Positions 22,201 through 33,774 of a stretch of 64,000 nucleotides of DNA are shown here, in pieces. Source of the stretch: Saccharina japonica (Eukaryota > Sar > Phaeophyceae > Laminariales > Laminariaceae). The DNA lies in contig MEHQ01003078.1 in NCBI GenBank assembly GCA_008828725.1, positions 140,297 through 204,296 on the forward strand, in the 5' to 3' direction. Positions within the stretch are counted from its first letter, which is position 1. Every line of letters begins with the position of its first letter. A program made the translations under genes and the position numbers. The notes beneath the pieces are model-generated. The model was given only the letters and a program-made list of their open reading frames with translations, was not told where the DNA came from and searched no databases.

Positions 22201-25200
22201 CGACAAAATCCAAGATCTCGCCAGGTGTATGTCTTGCGTATGAATAACGCCATGTGTTTTGTATGTCCAACGCAAGTAGGTTGAAACCATGTGTCGGCAC
22301 TTGCTCTAGACCCAGAGGTCGGTTGTCGACCTCGCTCCATTAAATATCAGACCCACTAACTGCGCGAAAACCAGGCTTGGGACCCGGGAAAATATGCCGT
22401 CGGCAATTCCCGTTCGGTAAATGATAACATCCATCAGCAGATATACTCCAGCTACCCGTCGAAATCCACGATCTTGCCACGAGTACCATTTGAACGGTAT
22501 GTGTTTATTGTGGTGACCGACGGAGGCATAATGAAAACCTTATCGATTCTTGCTGTATACCCAGAGGTCGCCTGTCGATCAACTCCCCTCACAGAATACC
22601 TGGGCGAGACCCTGGCTTGGAGCTGGGGCTAGCATTGACCTCGTCGATTGCCGTTGGGTCAAAAACATCACCAGGTATATTTCAGCTACCCGTCAAGATC
22701 CAAGATATTGTCAGATGTATCTTGCGTATGAATAATACCGTACCTGGTAGGTGTTTGTGGTGAGCGCAGGATGAAACCATACATCGTCCCTTTCTGTAGT
22801 TCCAGTTGATCAGTTGTCGACCTCGCTCCATCGAATATAATACTCAATGATTGGTCTAAACTTTAGCTTGGAACTGGGGCGATGATTCGCCTCCGCAATT
22901 CCTGTTTGGTATATTTCAGCTACCCGTCAAGATCCAAGATATTGTCAGATGTATCTTGCGTATGAATGATACCGTACCTGGTAGGTGTTTGTGGTGAGCA
23001 GAATGAAACCATACATCGGCCCTTTTTGTAGATCCAGTGATCAATTGTCGACCTCGCTTCATCAAATATAAGACTCACTAATTGGTCTAAACTCTACTGT
23101 AGCTTGGAACTGGGGCAATGATTCGCCCTCGCAATTCCTGTTTGGTCAACAACATCATCCCCAGCTTTATTTCAGCTACCCGTCAAAATCCAAGATCCTG
23201 CCAGGTGTATCATATTAATGAATGGTACGCATGTCTTTTCTAGTGTCCGACGGAAGCAGAATTAAACCAAATCGGTTTCTGTTGTAGACCCAGACAACAA
23301 TTGTCGATCTAGCACCCTCTCAGAATAAAAGATTCACTCGTTGGGCTAAAACATGTCTTGGAACTGGGCAATTCCCTTGCCCTCCACAATTACCGTGCAT
23401 TCAACAACATCACCAGCAGGTATCGTTCATCTACCCGTCGAAATCCGAGAGCTTGCCAGGTGTATCGTACCTACCAGCAATACATCAGGTGTTTATCGTG
23501 TCCGACGGAAGCAGGATGAAACCATATCGGCTCTTGATGTAGATCCAGAGGTCGCAGTTGACGATCTACTGTAGCCGCCTCACAGAATATCAGACTCCTT
23601 CGATGAGCGAAACCCTGGCTTCAAGCAGAGGGCCAGTTATTGGCCACGGCACGTTTCCTCCATCTACCCGTGAAACTCCAAGACTTTGCTACATGTACCA
23701 TACGTATGAATAATACCGTGGGTGGTTTTGAATCCCGACAGAGGGAAGAATAAAACCATATACCGGCCCTTGCTGTAGACCCAGAGGTCAGTTAGTCGAA
23801 CTCGCTTCATCGAATATCAGACTCACTAACTGGGCGAAAACCTGGCATGGAACTATAGGGCAATTATGCCATCGACATTTCTCGTTTGGTCTACAACATC
23901 AGCAGGTATCTTCCAGCTACCCGTCAGAATCAACGACCTTGCCACGAGTATCATACTTATGTATGTGTTTGTAGTAAGACACGCCCTGTAGTGTCCTACG
24001 GGAGCAGAATGAAACCAAATCGGCTCCTGCTGCACACCCAGAGGTCAGTTGTCGGTCTACCCCCCTCACCGAATATCGGACTCCCTCCCTGGGCCAATAG
24101 CTGGCTCGGAGCTGTGGGCGATCTATTGACCTCGGCAACTTGTGTTGGGTCAACACCGTCAGCAGGTATCTTTCAGCTACCCGTCGAAATCCACGATCGT
24201 GCCAGGCGTATCTTGCGAATGAGTAATACGGTATTATTGTATTTACCCGAATATCTAAACTCTGTTACTCATATACTCGTATCAGTGCGTAGTGACTGTA
24301 TATCACAACAGATACGTATGTATATCTACAGTACATCCACATGCTAACACAATAAAAGCAACAGGTTTCTTTCAGCTACCCGTCAAACTCCAAGATCTTG
24401 CCAGGTGTTTGTACGAACGAACAATATCGTAGGTGTTTTTTTAAGTCCGACGGAAGCAGGATAAAATCATACGTCGGCCTTTGCTGTAGACCCAGAGGTC
24501 ACTTGTCGACCTCGCTCAATCGAATAGCAGACTCACTAACTGGGCAAGAACCTGGTATGGAACAAGTTACTGGGAAATTATGCCCTTGGCGTTTCCGGTT
24601 TGGTCAGCAACATCAGCAGGTAGGTATCTTTCAGCTACCCGTCAGAATCAACGATCTTGCCACGAGTATCATGTAATACGTCCATATGGTATGTGTTTGT
24701 AGTGTCCGACGGGAGCAGAATGAAACCATCTCGGCTCCTGCTGTACACCCAGAGGTCAATTGTCGATCTGCTCCCCTCGCCGAATATCGGACTCACTCGC
24801 TGGTCCAAAACCTGGCTCGGAGCTGTGGGCGATCTATTGACCTCGGCAACTTATGTTGGGTCAAAACCATCAGTATCTTTCAGCTACCCGTCGAAATCCA
24901 AGATCTTGCCAGGTATATCTTACGTATGAATAATACGGTCGGTGTGTGTGGTGTCCGACGGAAGCAAGGTGTAATGCTATCTTGCCCCATGCCGCAGACC
25001 CGGACGTCGGTTGTCGACCTCGCCTGATGGAATGTCAGCCTCACAAAGTGGGCAAAACAATGACATGGAACTGGGCAATTGCTTGCCCTCAACAAATACC
25101 GTTGGTTTAACAAACATCAACTGGTATCGTTCAGATACCCGTCAAAATCCCAGAGCTTTTGCCAGGTGTATCATACCCATGAATAATACCTCGGGTGTTG

Positions 25201-27201
25201 TGGTTACCGACGGAAACGTCATGACACCATAGTGGATCAGAGGTCAGTTCTCGATCTACTCCCCTCACAGAATATCGGACTCACTCGCTGAGTGAAAACC
25301 TGCCTCGGAGCTGGGTCAAGTATGGACCACGGTTGGTTGTTGCCGTTCGGTCACCAACATCTTCATCAGCAGGTTTCTTTGAGCTGCCCGTCAAACGCCA
25401 AGTTCTTGCAAGGTGTGTACAGAAATACGTATGGATAATACCGTAGGTGTGATTTTAATCCGACGCAAGCAAGATAAACCTTTTGTCGGCCCTTGCTGTA
25501 GACCCAGACAACAATTGTCGACCTCGCTTCATCGATTATCAGACTCCCTAACTGGGCTAAACCCTGCCTTGGAACTGGGCGAACTGGGCCATTCGTTGCC
25601 CTCGACAATTACCGTTCGGTTAACAAAATCAGCAGCAGTGGTTCAGCTACCCGTCAACATCCGAGATCTTGCCAGGGGCATCATATATATGTATTAATAA
25701 TACGTGAGGTGTTCGTGATGTCCGACGGAAGCAGAATGAGACCCCATATGCCAGCTCTTGCTGTAGACCCAGAGGTCAGTTGTCGACCTCTCTTCATCGA
25801 AAATCAGACTTGCTAACTGGGCGAAATCCTGGCTTGGAACTGGGGCAATTATGGCCTTTCTTGTGTGGTCAGCAACATCAGCACGTATCTTTCAGCTACC
25901 CGTCAAAATCCAAGATCTTGCCACGATTACCATACGTAAGAATAATATGTGTTTGTAGTGTCCGACGGAAGCAAAATGGAACCATAACGGAACGGCTACT
26001 GTTGTTGGCCCAGACAACAGTTGCCGATGTGCTACCCTTAGTATAAATCGCAGTCATTCGCTGGGCCAATACCTGGCTGGGCTTATTATTGACCTCCGCA
26101 ATTCCCGTTGGGTCAATAAGAGCAGCAGGTATCTTTCAGCTACCCGTCCAAATCCAAGATATTGCCAGGTGTATCTTGCGCATGAATAATGCAGTTGGTG
26201 TTTGTTGTGTCCGACGGAAGCAGCATGAAACCATATGTTGCCCCGTTCTGTAGATCCAGAGGTCAGTTGTCGACCTTGTCTAATGGAAAATTAGCATCCT
26301 TAACAGGGCAAACGCCTGGCTTGGAACTGGGTCATTTGTTGCCCTTGAGCAGTACCGTTGGGTCAACAACAAAAGCAGTTATCGTTCAGCTACCCGCCAA
26401 AATCCCAGAGCTTGCCAGGTGTATCATACCTATTAGAAATACGTCAGGCGTTTGAGGTGTTCGACGGAAGCAGAACGAAACCATATCGGTTCCTGCAATG
26501 GAATTCGCGTTTGGCTAACAACATTTCCATCAGCAGGTATCTTAAAGTTACCCTTCAAAATCCAGAAGCTTGCCAGGTGTATATTACATATGAATATTAA
26601 AGTGGGTGTTCGTATTGTCCGACGAAAGCGGAATTAAACATTATCGGATCTTACTGTAGACCCAGCCAAGAGTTGCCCATCTACACCCCTCACAGAATAT
26701 CGGACTCACTCGCTGGGTGAACTGGCTTGAAACTTGGCCAGTGGCTGAGCTTGCCACTTCCAGTTTGGTCAGAAATATTAGGAGGCATCTTTCAGCTACC
26801 CGTCAACATCCAGAAGCTTGCCAAGTGTATCTTACGTACATACTCGTAGAATAGGAAAGGATTTTGATATCTTACCAATCATTGTGCTACTAGTATTGTG
26901 CCTGGTACACGTGGAATAGGATAATATACATAGGGCATATAGAGGCAGAATACACATTTCAACGGTTATACCGGTAGTCACTTTGTGTGCGCAGCGTACA
27001 CCCCTCTGTCCCTTCCCGACGTGATGCGACGAAGCTCCGTCGGGACAAGGCGAAGCTCGAAGCCACGTATGGATATATTTACGGTAGATCGATGTTGGGC
27101 GCGTTTTATCACTCTGGGTAGACTTTGGAACTTGTGCTATACTCGTAAGATATTGCAGTTTCTCTTTATTTGCTAGTGTGGCACTGCTGTAGGTGACGTA
27201 T

Positions 27202-27435
27202 GCTACGATAGAGGTGCACCATGTTTTTTCTGAGCTCCTCACTTAAAGAGCGTTATACCTCACCGAAAACAATGATTTTGGAGCAAAATAAAAGTGCTGC
27301 CGGATGAGAAATATCATGACCGAAGTATACTCTCAAACATGTTTCGTCACAAAAATGAAAGTCCTACGAATTTGGGTTAAGGAGCCCGATCGTTCCGAAA
27401 ACGATTCAGCCAAAAAGTGCCACCTCTATCGTAGC
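27202..27435 (+). mobile_element. MITE family B, copy 1
   Basis: 234 bp bounded by GCTACGATAGAGGTG and CACCTCTATCGTAGC, perfect 15-bp inverted ends. The interior is shared with 35,690-35,922, including 'gagaaat.tcatgaccgaag' and 'gggttaaggagcccgatcg'. It has no coding capacity. Confidence 0.75.
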
Positions 27436-28091
27436 ACGCGTCGTGCCCACGTTTTACTCGCCATCCTATTTTTCACTGAAAACCACAGGCCCTCTTTCAT
27501 ACTTTTCACTTCCCACGCGTTTAGTAGTGGGTTATGTAGTCCTGTGTACATGGTATTACAATCATTCCTAATCCTATAAGTCCAAAGTGACTTGTAGCAC
27601 GTCATATACAGCGTGTAGCGCATTGTTGCATTGGATCTTGGATCTTACAACTTGAAGCTTGGGTAAAATTAAAATTGAATATAGTAGTAAGTCGTATACG
27701 AAGGTCTTGTACGCGTAAGTGTACCATGTACTTTGTACCAGGTAATATGTACGTAGCTGATATATTGTACGTACATCTTACATTATTTGTTTCATCAGGT
27801 ATGTTGTACGAGTATCGTATGAAATATTATTCGTTATCTTGAACTTTGTATGTTGTGTATGATAATCTGGAAAAATATGTCTTGGGGCCTTGGATGATAG
27901 GATATCTTGTCCACCGCGTATCGTTTATATTGTTCCTTGAATCTTTGTCCGGGATCTGAGGCAATATTGCTTTGGTCTAGTGCTAAAGTCAATAGATTCC
28001 ACCACGTATTCGACACTATCTATCAGTGATGCGCACTGATGTTCACGAGACGAATACGAACTCCCCGTATGTACAATGGTTGACTGGCTTT

Positions 28092-28107
28092 GGGTTAGGG
28101 TTAGGGG
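28092..28107 (+). repeat. Short telomere-like motif
   Basis: GGGTTAGGGTTAGGGG is two and a half TTAGGG units in an internal position. It may be chance or a trace of break repair. Confidence 0.5.
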
Positions 28108-28628
28108 TAGAGTTAATAACATTCGTATGGTGCACAGTGACCCTCAACCATTGTGCTGAATAGGTGGTAAACTCCCCTCACACACGGTATAAAATCCTGA
28201 ATCAGGCGTGACTACTGTAAGTGACGCAACCTACTACCCTTCTCATATCTGACACTCCAGACGTGCGATCGCCGATTGATTCGTTTTTTGGGGCGATTCA
28301 GGGTGATATCGTATCATTCTACGGCCGGACGATTATTGCCACAAGCGCCACAAAGGGGTGTGGGAACTTTGTTGTACAGCAATTTCACGGGTTCAGGGCT
28401 TGCAAACGGCTGCTCAAGGGTCTGGTAAATTTGTGGTCTTGTAAAAGCCCCACACAACGAAATTAAGTGCATAATGGTTGTACAAAGCGCCACAGGGTAG
28501 GATTCACCTGTTTATTTTTAATGGCGGCCCTGGCACGCGTGTGAAAACTCCTTGACATATACAATATAACGTATTTTGTTTCTCTATCCAATGTATTATC
28601 TTTGCCCTTCCTTTATCTCTCCTTGCCA

Positions 28629-28757
28629 GTCGTAACTCAGATCCGGGGTCACAAAGTAGGCGCTTGTCCCTCCTGCCCACAACTACGGTTTGTGCCTTGA
28701 ATCTTTATCGCGAGAAGGCTTGGGCCATGTATTTCCCTCATCGACTCGCATCGGATT
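28629..28757 (-). mobile_element. Truncated SINE (body only)
   Basis: It carries 'gtcgtaactcagatccgggg', 'actacggtttgtgccttga' and 'ccctcatcgactcgcatcgg', the complement of the SINE body at 7,307. The tRNA-like head is missing. Confidence 0.6.
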
Positions 28758-28889
28758 GCGCCTTAAACCCCCGATACCATTTCCGGTATGCACATGATAT
28801 ATATTGCTCCTTTGGCGAATGATACAGTCCGGCGAAGGGAGTCATCTTGGTCTTGTTGGCGGTGCCGCCCATCAAAGTTGTGGCATGCT

Positions 28890-29860
28890 CCATTGGAATG
28901 GCCGTTGCACGCGGAGACCAAAGATGTACCACTACGCACGGTCCCTTGGTTTACGAACAGGTTGGTATTGTGTGTGCCACGGTACTCTTCACACTACACT
29001 ATACGTGTGCCGGTACTGCTGTGCACCATACATCAGTGTACACGCTCTTGCTGATTCGTCGAACGCAGCAAACACACCCCCAAACCCTAGACCGCAGAAA
29101 CACCAGCACTTTGCCGAATAATGGTTCCAGCCGAACGCACACAGATCGTGCGAGGGTGCTCAATAGAAATACGCCGCCTACAGGGAACTCCAATAATACA
29201 CGCTACTCTTCACATTGCAGTGTACATGTGCCGGTACTCTATACCATACCGTACGCACCCCTTTGCTGATTCGGCGAACTCAGCGACCCCTCGCCAAAGT
29301 TCAAACCGCGGAAATATATCACACCCAGCCGAGTCATGGCTCAAGCTGAACACACGCAGGTCGTGCTAGGGTGCTCGATGCGATCGCGCCGCAGGGACAC
29401 CAATGATTCACGGTACGTTTCGCATTGCAGCATACACGTACCGGTACTCTACATAATACAGTATGCACGCCCTAGCTGATTTAGGCGATTTGTTTACCCC
29501 TCGCCAGCTTTCAAAACGTGGAACTATCTCTAACCCAGCCGACGCATAGTCCCATTCGAACGCACATACGTGGTACTCCATGCGCCGCCTGCAGCAGGGA
29601 ACACCAATATGTTACGGTGCTCTCCACGTTGCAGTGTACATGTGCCGGTACTCCACACCTTACAGGATGCGCGCCCTTGCTGATTCGGCGACTCTAGCGA
29701 CACGTCCAAAACAATCGAACGGCGGAAGCGTCTGACACACGGCCGCCTTATGCTTCCAATTGAACTCCCATACGTAGGTCATGCTACTGGGTGTACGGTG
29801 TTCAATGGAAATGCACCGCAGGGAACCCCAAATATGCACGCGAACCCTCCACTCCACGGC
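28890..29860 (+). repeat. ~193-221-bp minisatellite, four to five units
   Basis: The block 'tgtgccggtactct' recurs near 29,008, 29,229, 29,447 (as cgtaccggtactct) and 29,640. Around it recur 'gctgattcggcga', 'cagccgaacgcaca' and 'cgccgc..cagggaacacca'. Units are well diverged. Overlapping short frames are not consistent between units. Confidence 0.75.
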
Positions 29861-31195
29861 GTAAAGACCGGACCAGATACCCCCTCCCATCTTCAGTAAT
29901 TTATTGCCGGGTTGAAACAAGACTCCTCGTGTATGAATGGTATGAAGTGTATGAATACGCCACGAACCTCTACTGGTTCAGGTTCTGGGCGGCACTTATG
30001 ACTCTTCAAATATATATGAATAGCCCAAAACGTCTAAAAGCCGGTGTTACAAACCCAGGGCACGCGGAACCTGATGGGTCGCATCATGACTTTAAGGTCG
30101 GCGTTGCATACATGTATCGAAAATAAGTAGGGGGAAACCGGTCGACGTTACATACATGTATCCAAACGAAATAGGGCCGAACCATTACAACCAGTCACCA
30201 GGCTCCTTGCTTACATCATGTCTAGCTACAGCAGCTAACGAGCTATAAGCCAACCGTCGTTTACATACTTCGAACCTATCGACACGGGCACCACATCTAG
30301 CCAAGCGACTAAACAGTCGCTGGTGTATGCACATACTCACATATTTAGTAGATCCGATATCATACAAAGTGCACACCTGCAACACAGAGCCGATGGCTAC
30401 TTACGCAAAACAATATACAGAAACATCGCCGAGCAAGAAGGACTGCTACGTCTTCCCTCAACGTGCCTGTTGCGTAACAGGTACATGCCAGTCCCGGCAA
30501 TCGCCTGGGACAGGGGAACGGGTTTTCACTGTAGCACCATTGCTGTAACGATCCCGGGCAGCATTTAAATATGCAGCGGCCCTCGTCTTTGCTGTATATG
30601 AATATGCGGTCCCTACACATCATCCATGTTGTTGTTAATCAAGAAAGAACACAAGGACTGGTATTTCAGTGGCGCTCAAATCCCTCGAAGCTCTTGACGA
30701 AACCCTCTATTCCTTCAGACGCTGCTTAATCGGCTGTGAAGCAGGGGGAAACAGGAGGACAGGGGGGCGAATCGTGACGGTCAGGAGCTTAACCGGGTTC
30801 CAGAAAAATTCCTCTTATTATCCAAGGCTTGTGTTGGTGTTCGATTCCATGACATCCACTTGCGACAGTGAATTTTGTCGCGTGCTGTGGGTCTATGTTG
30901 TCGTTGTTTTTTACTGCGTCGAGGAGAATATACAGCACACTTTGTAATGGATGGGATACGCACTGCTGAGGGTCTAACGGCTAGATCAACGAGAGGACAA
31001 AAACCACCCCAAACATGACGTACGGGGCAGGGCACTGTGTTCTTGCTGTACAATGCTATTAATAGCAATTGGTCCATGTGGCGTTCCAGGCATGGCGTTG
31101 CCGTCAATAATCTACAGCAGTGGTCTCGGCAGCCAAGCCTGGGGAACTCTTAGAAAGTATTTATCAACGTAGGGTGAGAGTCGGTCAAAACTCAC
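29861..31195. other. Intergenic; may hide the 3' part of the cysteine-rich gene
   Basis: The 31,196 exon ends in a splice donor, so a further minus-strand exon should lie here or beyond, but I cannot identify one. A 43-bp imperfect tandem around 30,100-30,170 contains 'catacatgtatc' twice. Short Cys-containing frames near 30,360-30,620 do not match the repeat motif. Confidence 0.35.
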
Positions 31196-31438
31196 CGCAG
31201 TCGCAGCATAGCTCGGTTGTGCACCCGGAGTCGTCGCACAAGATGGTGGCAGCGTCGGTCACAGGGATGCAGCCGTTCGGGCAAGCGTGGTACGAGCAGA
31301 ACGCTTCGCAGCACTGGGACACCTCACACGGGTCATCCTCACACGGGTCATCCTTGGCGTTGTCGATCGGGGTGTAACCGTCCGGGCAGCCGATGGAGTT
31401 GCAGAAAAGCGTTTCGGAGGGTTCGCAGTCGTCGTCGT
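31196..31438 (-). CDS. Cysteine-rich repeat protein, exon E5 (two modules)
   Basis: 243 nt, 81 codons. The acceptor GACAG precedes 31,438; CACAG six bases upstream is an equally in-phase alternative. The donor is GTGAG at 31,195-31,191, phase 1 at both ends. The exon encodes DDDDC, then module A (CNSIGCPDGYTPI ... PCEDDPCEVSQCC) and module B (CPNGCIPVT ... CDDSGCTTELCC), ending CDC. The shared pattern is C-x3-C-P-x-G-[YC]-x4-x2-A-x4-C-x3-C-x4-C-C. The spaced cysteines suggest disulfide-bonded extracellular modules. If the donor were ignored, the frame would stop after three more residues, so a terminal exon is also possible. I know the motif style from uncharacterised secreted stramenopile proteins; its function is unknown. 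Confidence 0.7.
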
Positions 31439-31450
31439 CTGTCACTGTGC

Positions 31451-31930
31451 GGAATGAAATATCGTGTTACCGAAGCGGAGTAAGGTCGTTAGGAGGATAG
31501 AGGTTGACACGGCTGAAACATGGAGATGGGTGACAGTCTGGGTGCCATGATAGATCGGAAACTTCCTGCAGACGTTGGAACGCAAGTCGATGAGGGAAGA
31601 AAGCACCGAACCCTTCTCGTCATGGTAATAACAGGCGAGAAACGTTTCCGAGGGAGGGCGGAACTCCTGGCTGTGCGACTCCGGATATGGGGCAGGACTA
31701 GAGAGGGCACCGGACAACAAAGGGCAAAAGTAAATGGTAGGATAGCGAACACATTTACGTCAAAATACGTGCAGCAGGTACATTGAAGCACACACGATGT
31801 TTTGACTTGTGGACACTGTTTGGGACGGATTGACCCAGATAACAGTTTAATGTAGTTTGTATGCAGGACTTATGGGTGGTCGTCGTTGCCAGCCGCTGCC
31901 AATAGCCCACCGATAAGCGCCATTGGCCCG
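31451..31930 (-). repeat. Intron copy 1 of a duplicated exon-intron cassette
   Basis: Next to exon E5 it reads 'gaatgaaat...gaagcggagtaagg', as it does beside E4 (32,190) and E3 (32,829). Near 31,895 'tgccaatagcccaccgata' recurs at 32,538. The exons thus duplicated together with their introns. Confidence 0.6.
31574..31605 (+). mobile_element. SINE body fragment in intron
   Basis: 'ttggaacgcaagtcgatgag' followed by 'ggaagaaagc' matches the SINE body start. It lies in the intron between exons E5 and E4. A matching fragment lies in the next intron, which supports co-duplication of exon and intron. Confidence 0.45.
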
Positions 31931-32048
31931 TGTATGCAGCAATGACATCGCACCAACCTCTGGTTGTAGGCGCATTGGGGTACGACTCTCTATGTTTGCA
32001 TGGACACTATACCCGATATCGATACGTCGCAAGCGTGACTGTGCTCAC

Positions 32049-32177
32049 CACAGCATAGCTCGGTTGTGCACCCGGAGTCTTCGCACTCGATGCTGTTGGC
32101 GTCGGACACGGATTTGTAGTCCTCCGGGCAGTCGACAGAGTCGCAGTACACCGGGTCTTGGATTACGCAGTCTTTTT
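32049..32177 (-). CDS. Cysteine-rich repeat protein, exon E4 (one module)
   Basis: 129 nt, 43 codons, phase 1 at both ends. The acceptor is GCGACAG before 32,177 and the donor GTGAG at 32,048-32,044. It encodes KDC, then a single module (CDSVDCPEDYKSV ... IECEDSGCTTELCC). It differs from E1, E2 and E5 in having only one module and no terminal CDC. Its nucleotide sequence around TGCACAACCGAGCTATGCTG matches E2, E3 and E5, so the exons share a recent ancestor. Role as for E5: an extracellular disulfide-rich repeat, inferred. Confidence 0.65.
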
Positions 32178-32300
32178 CTGTCGCCGTGCGGCATGAAATG
32201 GAGGTATAGAGACGTGGAGTAAGGCCGCTTTATTTGTTTAGATGCCCTGGACAAAACATTAGGAAGGGCCGTCATGTATATATCGCAACGTTCTAGCACA

Positions 32301-32395
32301 GTTCGACGCAAGTCGACGAAGGTGGTACAATGTCGAACTGTTTTCGCGATCAACATTAAGGGCACGTACCGCAGTGTGAGGACGGGGAGACGATC
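32301..32395 (+). mobile_element. SINE body fragment in intron
   Basis: 'ttcgacgcaagtcgacgaag', 'tttcgcgatcaacatt' and 'taccgcagtgtgaggac' follow the SINE body in order, with degeneration. It sits in the intron between exons E4 and E3. Confidence 0.45.
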
Positions 32396-32685
32396 TAAAC
32401 TTAACAATAAGATAGCGAAAACACTGAAGTGCAAGCCAGCATGTTGACATATGGACCTTTGTCGGGTAACGTGATCTATGCACTAGGTTTATGGTTGTCA
32501 CATAGGGCTTCTGGGCTATCGTTATTGTCAGTCGTTGCCAATAGCCCACCGATACGGGCCAACAGCCCGCCTGTAGGCCTAAAACATCCAATCAACCTAT
32601 GGAGGTACATGCATTGGACTACCACTCTTTTGTTGCTTGATCACTCTACCCGATCTCGATTTGTTGCAAGTTTGACCGTGCTCAC

Positions 32686-32793
32686 CACAGCATAGCTCGG
32701 TTGTGCACCCGTAGTCGTCGCACGGGATAATGTCGGCGCCTGTCACGGCTTCGTACCCCGCCGGGCATTCGTAGGAGTCGCAGTGCAGCGGTC
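32686..32793 (-). CDS. Cysteine-rich repeat protein, exon E3 (one module, shifted acceptor)
   Basis: 108 nt, 36 codons, phase 1 at both ends. The acceptor CCCCCAG precedes 32,793 and the donor is GTGAG at 32,685-32,681. It encodes one module (CDSYECPAGYEAV ... IPCDDYGCTTELCC). In E4 and E5 splicing uses GACAG further upstream and includes an extra DC pair. Here the aligned position reads ACAT, so that site is lost, and the next AG, 28 bases downstream, keeps the frame. If so, the product lacks one cysteine before the module. Confidence 0.6.
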
Positions 32794-33774
32794 CTGGGGG
32801 GTTGCAGTCGTCGTATGTATGTGGCCGTGCGGAATGAAAACAGCGTATCGTCGAAGCGGAGCAAGGCCGTTAGAATGATAAGGATAGCACGGCCGACAAA
32901 AGGGCGCGGGGTTCAGTCTGACCCTCGTAACAACGGAAAGTATTCCGTATCCTAAACAATAACAGTTGATCGATTCACACTGCGTGAAGTAATCGCTGGT
33001 ATTCGTTTCGCCCACGCACACCAATACATGGGGTAATGCCATATTGGTTAGCGTCCCATCCAGCGTTTCTCGAGTCCGCCAATCCCATTGGTGGAGCCCC
33101 CCCCTACCCCCGCGCCCGCCCGCCCTCGGCCAATGAGCGGGTGCCGGACTGTATGTCGCAGACGCGTGCGACGATATGGGTGTGTCACGTTCTGGCGACA
33201 CATTTCCCGCTTGACCATTCGAATACTCCTCAATGGAACAACTACCCAATATGACGTGGTGTATCGTTTGTATCCAGCAGCTGTTTCGAGTTTAAGCATA
33301 ATTGCAATATACATTGGATTGCGTTGTCTGGTTTCCCTTCCACAATTTTGTCAAAATCCAAATGGTTGGGTGAAGAAGTACGGTTATATCCGGTAGTAGA
33401 GAATATCTCGGAAAATGAGCCCCACAAACATAGTACTGTATGCAGGTGCACCCCTCCACTACACAGACATCGACAACAATCGGATGCACCATAATTCAAC
33501 CAAAAGCCCAAGCTGCTTGTTTCACATTTCGATACATGCAACGTACTCGTATACGAGTTGTCCCAAGCTGCTGCAGATATATGCAGAGTTGAAACACAGA
33601 GCGTTCGGGTCGAGTACGGATGTTTGGGTGGGAGGATCAAGCCGCCGCCGCTGCACCGAAATACCAGGTGTCAGGCTTTACGTTTATCATAATGCACTGG
33701 CAGTTGAAGGGTCCACCTCCAACGCGGAACAGTAGAGAGGAAGGCACCGGTTTACGACACTGCTTGGTGCTCAC
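32794..33774. other. Intron and unassigned sequence between E3 and E2
   Basis: About 1 kb with no additional recognisable module. A C-rich stretch lies near 33,100-33,125. The short frames present (33,242-33,640 minus, 132 codons) show no match to the cysteine motif. Confidence 0.4.

Larger units (their letters stand above)
1..26840 (+). repeat. Unit 1 of a ~36.6-kb tandem segmental duplication
   Basis: This stretch is repeated in the same order and orientation from about 36,655 onward. The offset is about 36,641 bp near position 1,700, 36,670 near 12,000, 36,600 after 13,350 (a 70-bp unit is missing in unit 2) and about 38,120 near 25,500 (a 1,460-bp Helitron is extra in unit 2). By eye the copies differ by about one base per hundred in most non-satellite stretches, and by more in the satellite and the C-rich zone. 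Most differences are 3-7 bp insertions and homopolymer or microsatellite length changes. The right limit is where the satellite ends; the matching point in unit 2 lies beyond the window. Confidence 0.92.
16111..26840 (+). repeat. ~250-bp satellite array, plus-oriented arm
   Basis: Units repeat 'catcagcaggtatctttcag', 'ctacccgtcaaaatccaag', 'gtgtccgacggaagcagaat', 'tgtagacccagaggtcagtt' and 'aattcccgttgggtc' about every 250-260 bp. In much of the array two types tend to alternate. One has 'gatctactcccctcacaga' and 'ctcactcgctgggcgaaa'; the other has 'gacctcgcttcatcgaat' and 'cactaactgggcgaaa'. The array ends at about 26,840. Open frames up to about 150 codons occur but are not kept between units. 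Confidence 0.9.
26841..28628. other. Intergenic, mostly AT/GTAC-rich
   Basis: No gene is recognised. The stretch 27,680-27,850 is dense in GTAC, TACGTA and related palindromes. A MITE (27,202-27,435) and a short telomere-like motif (28,092-28,107) are annotated separately. Confidence 0.45.

Noticed and set aside
11340-26840. CRISPR array
   Set aside because: Units of ~250 bp are degenerate along their whole length with no short conserved repeat/unique spacer structure, in a eukaryotic context.
30360-30623. Minus-strand Cys-containing frame as terminal exon of the cysteine-rich gene
   Set aside because: Its cysteine spacing does not match the C-x3-C-P-x-G ... CC pattern, and no convincing phase-1 acceptor was found.
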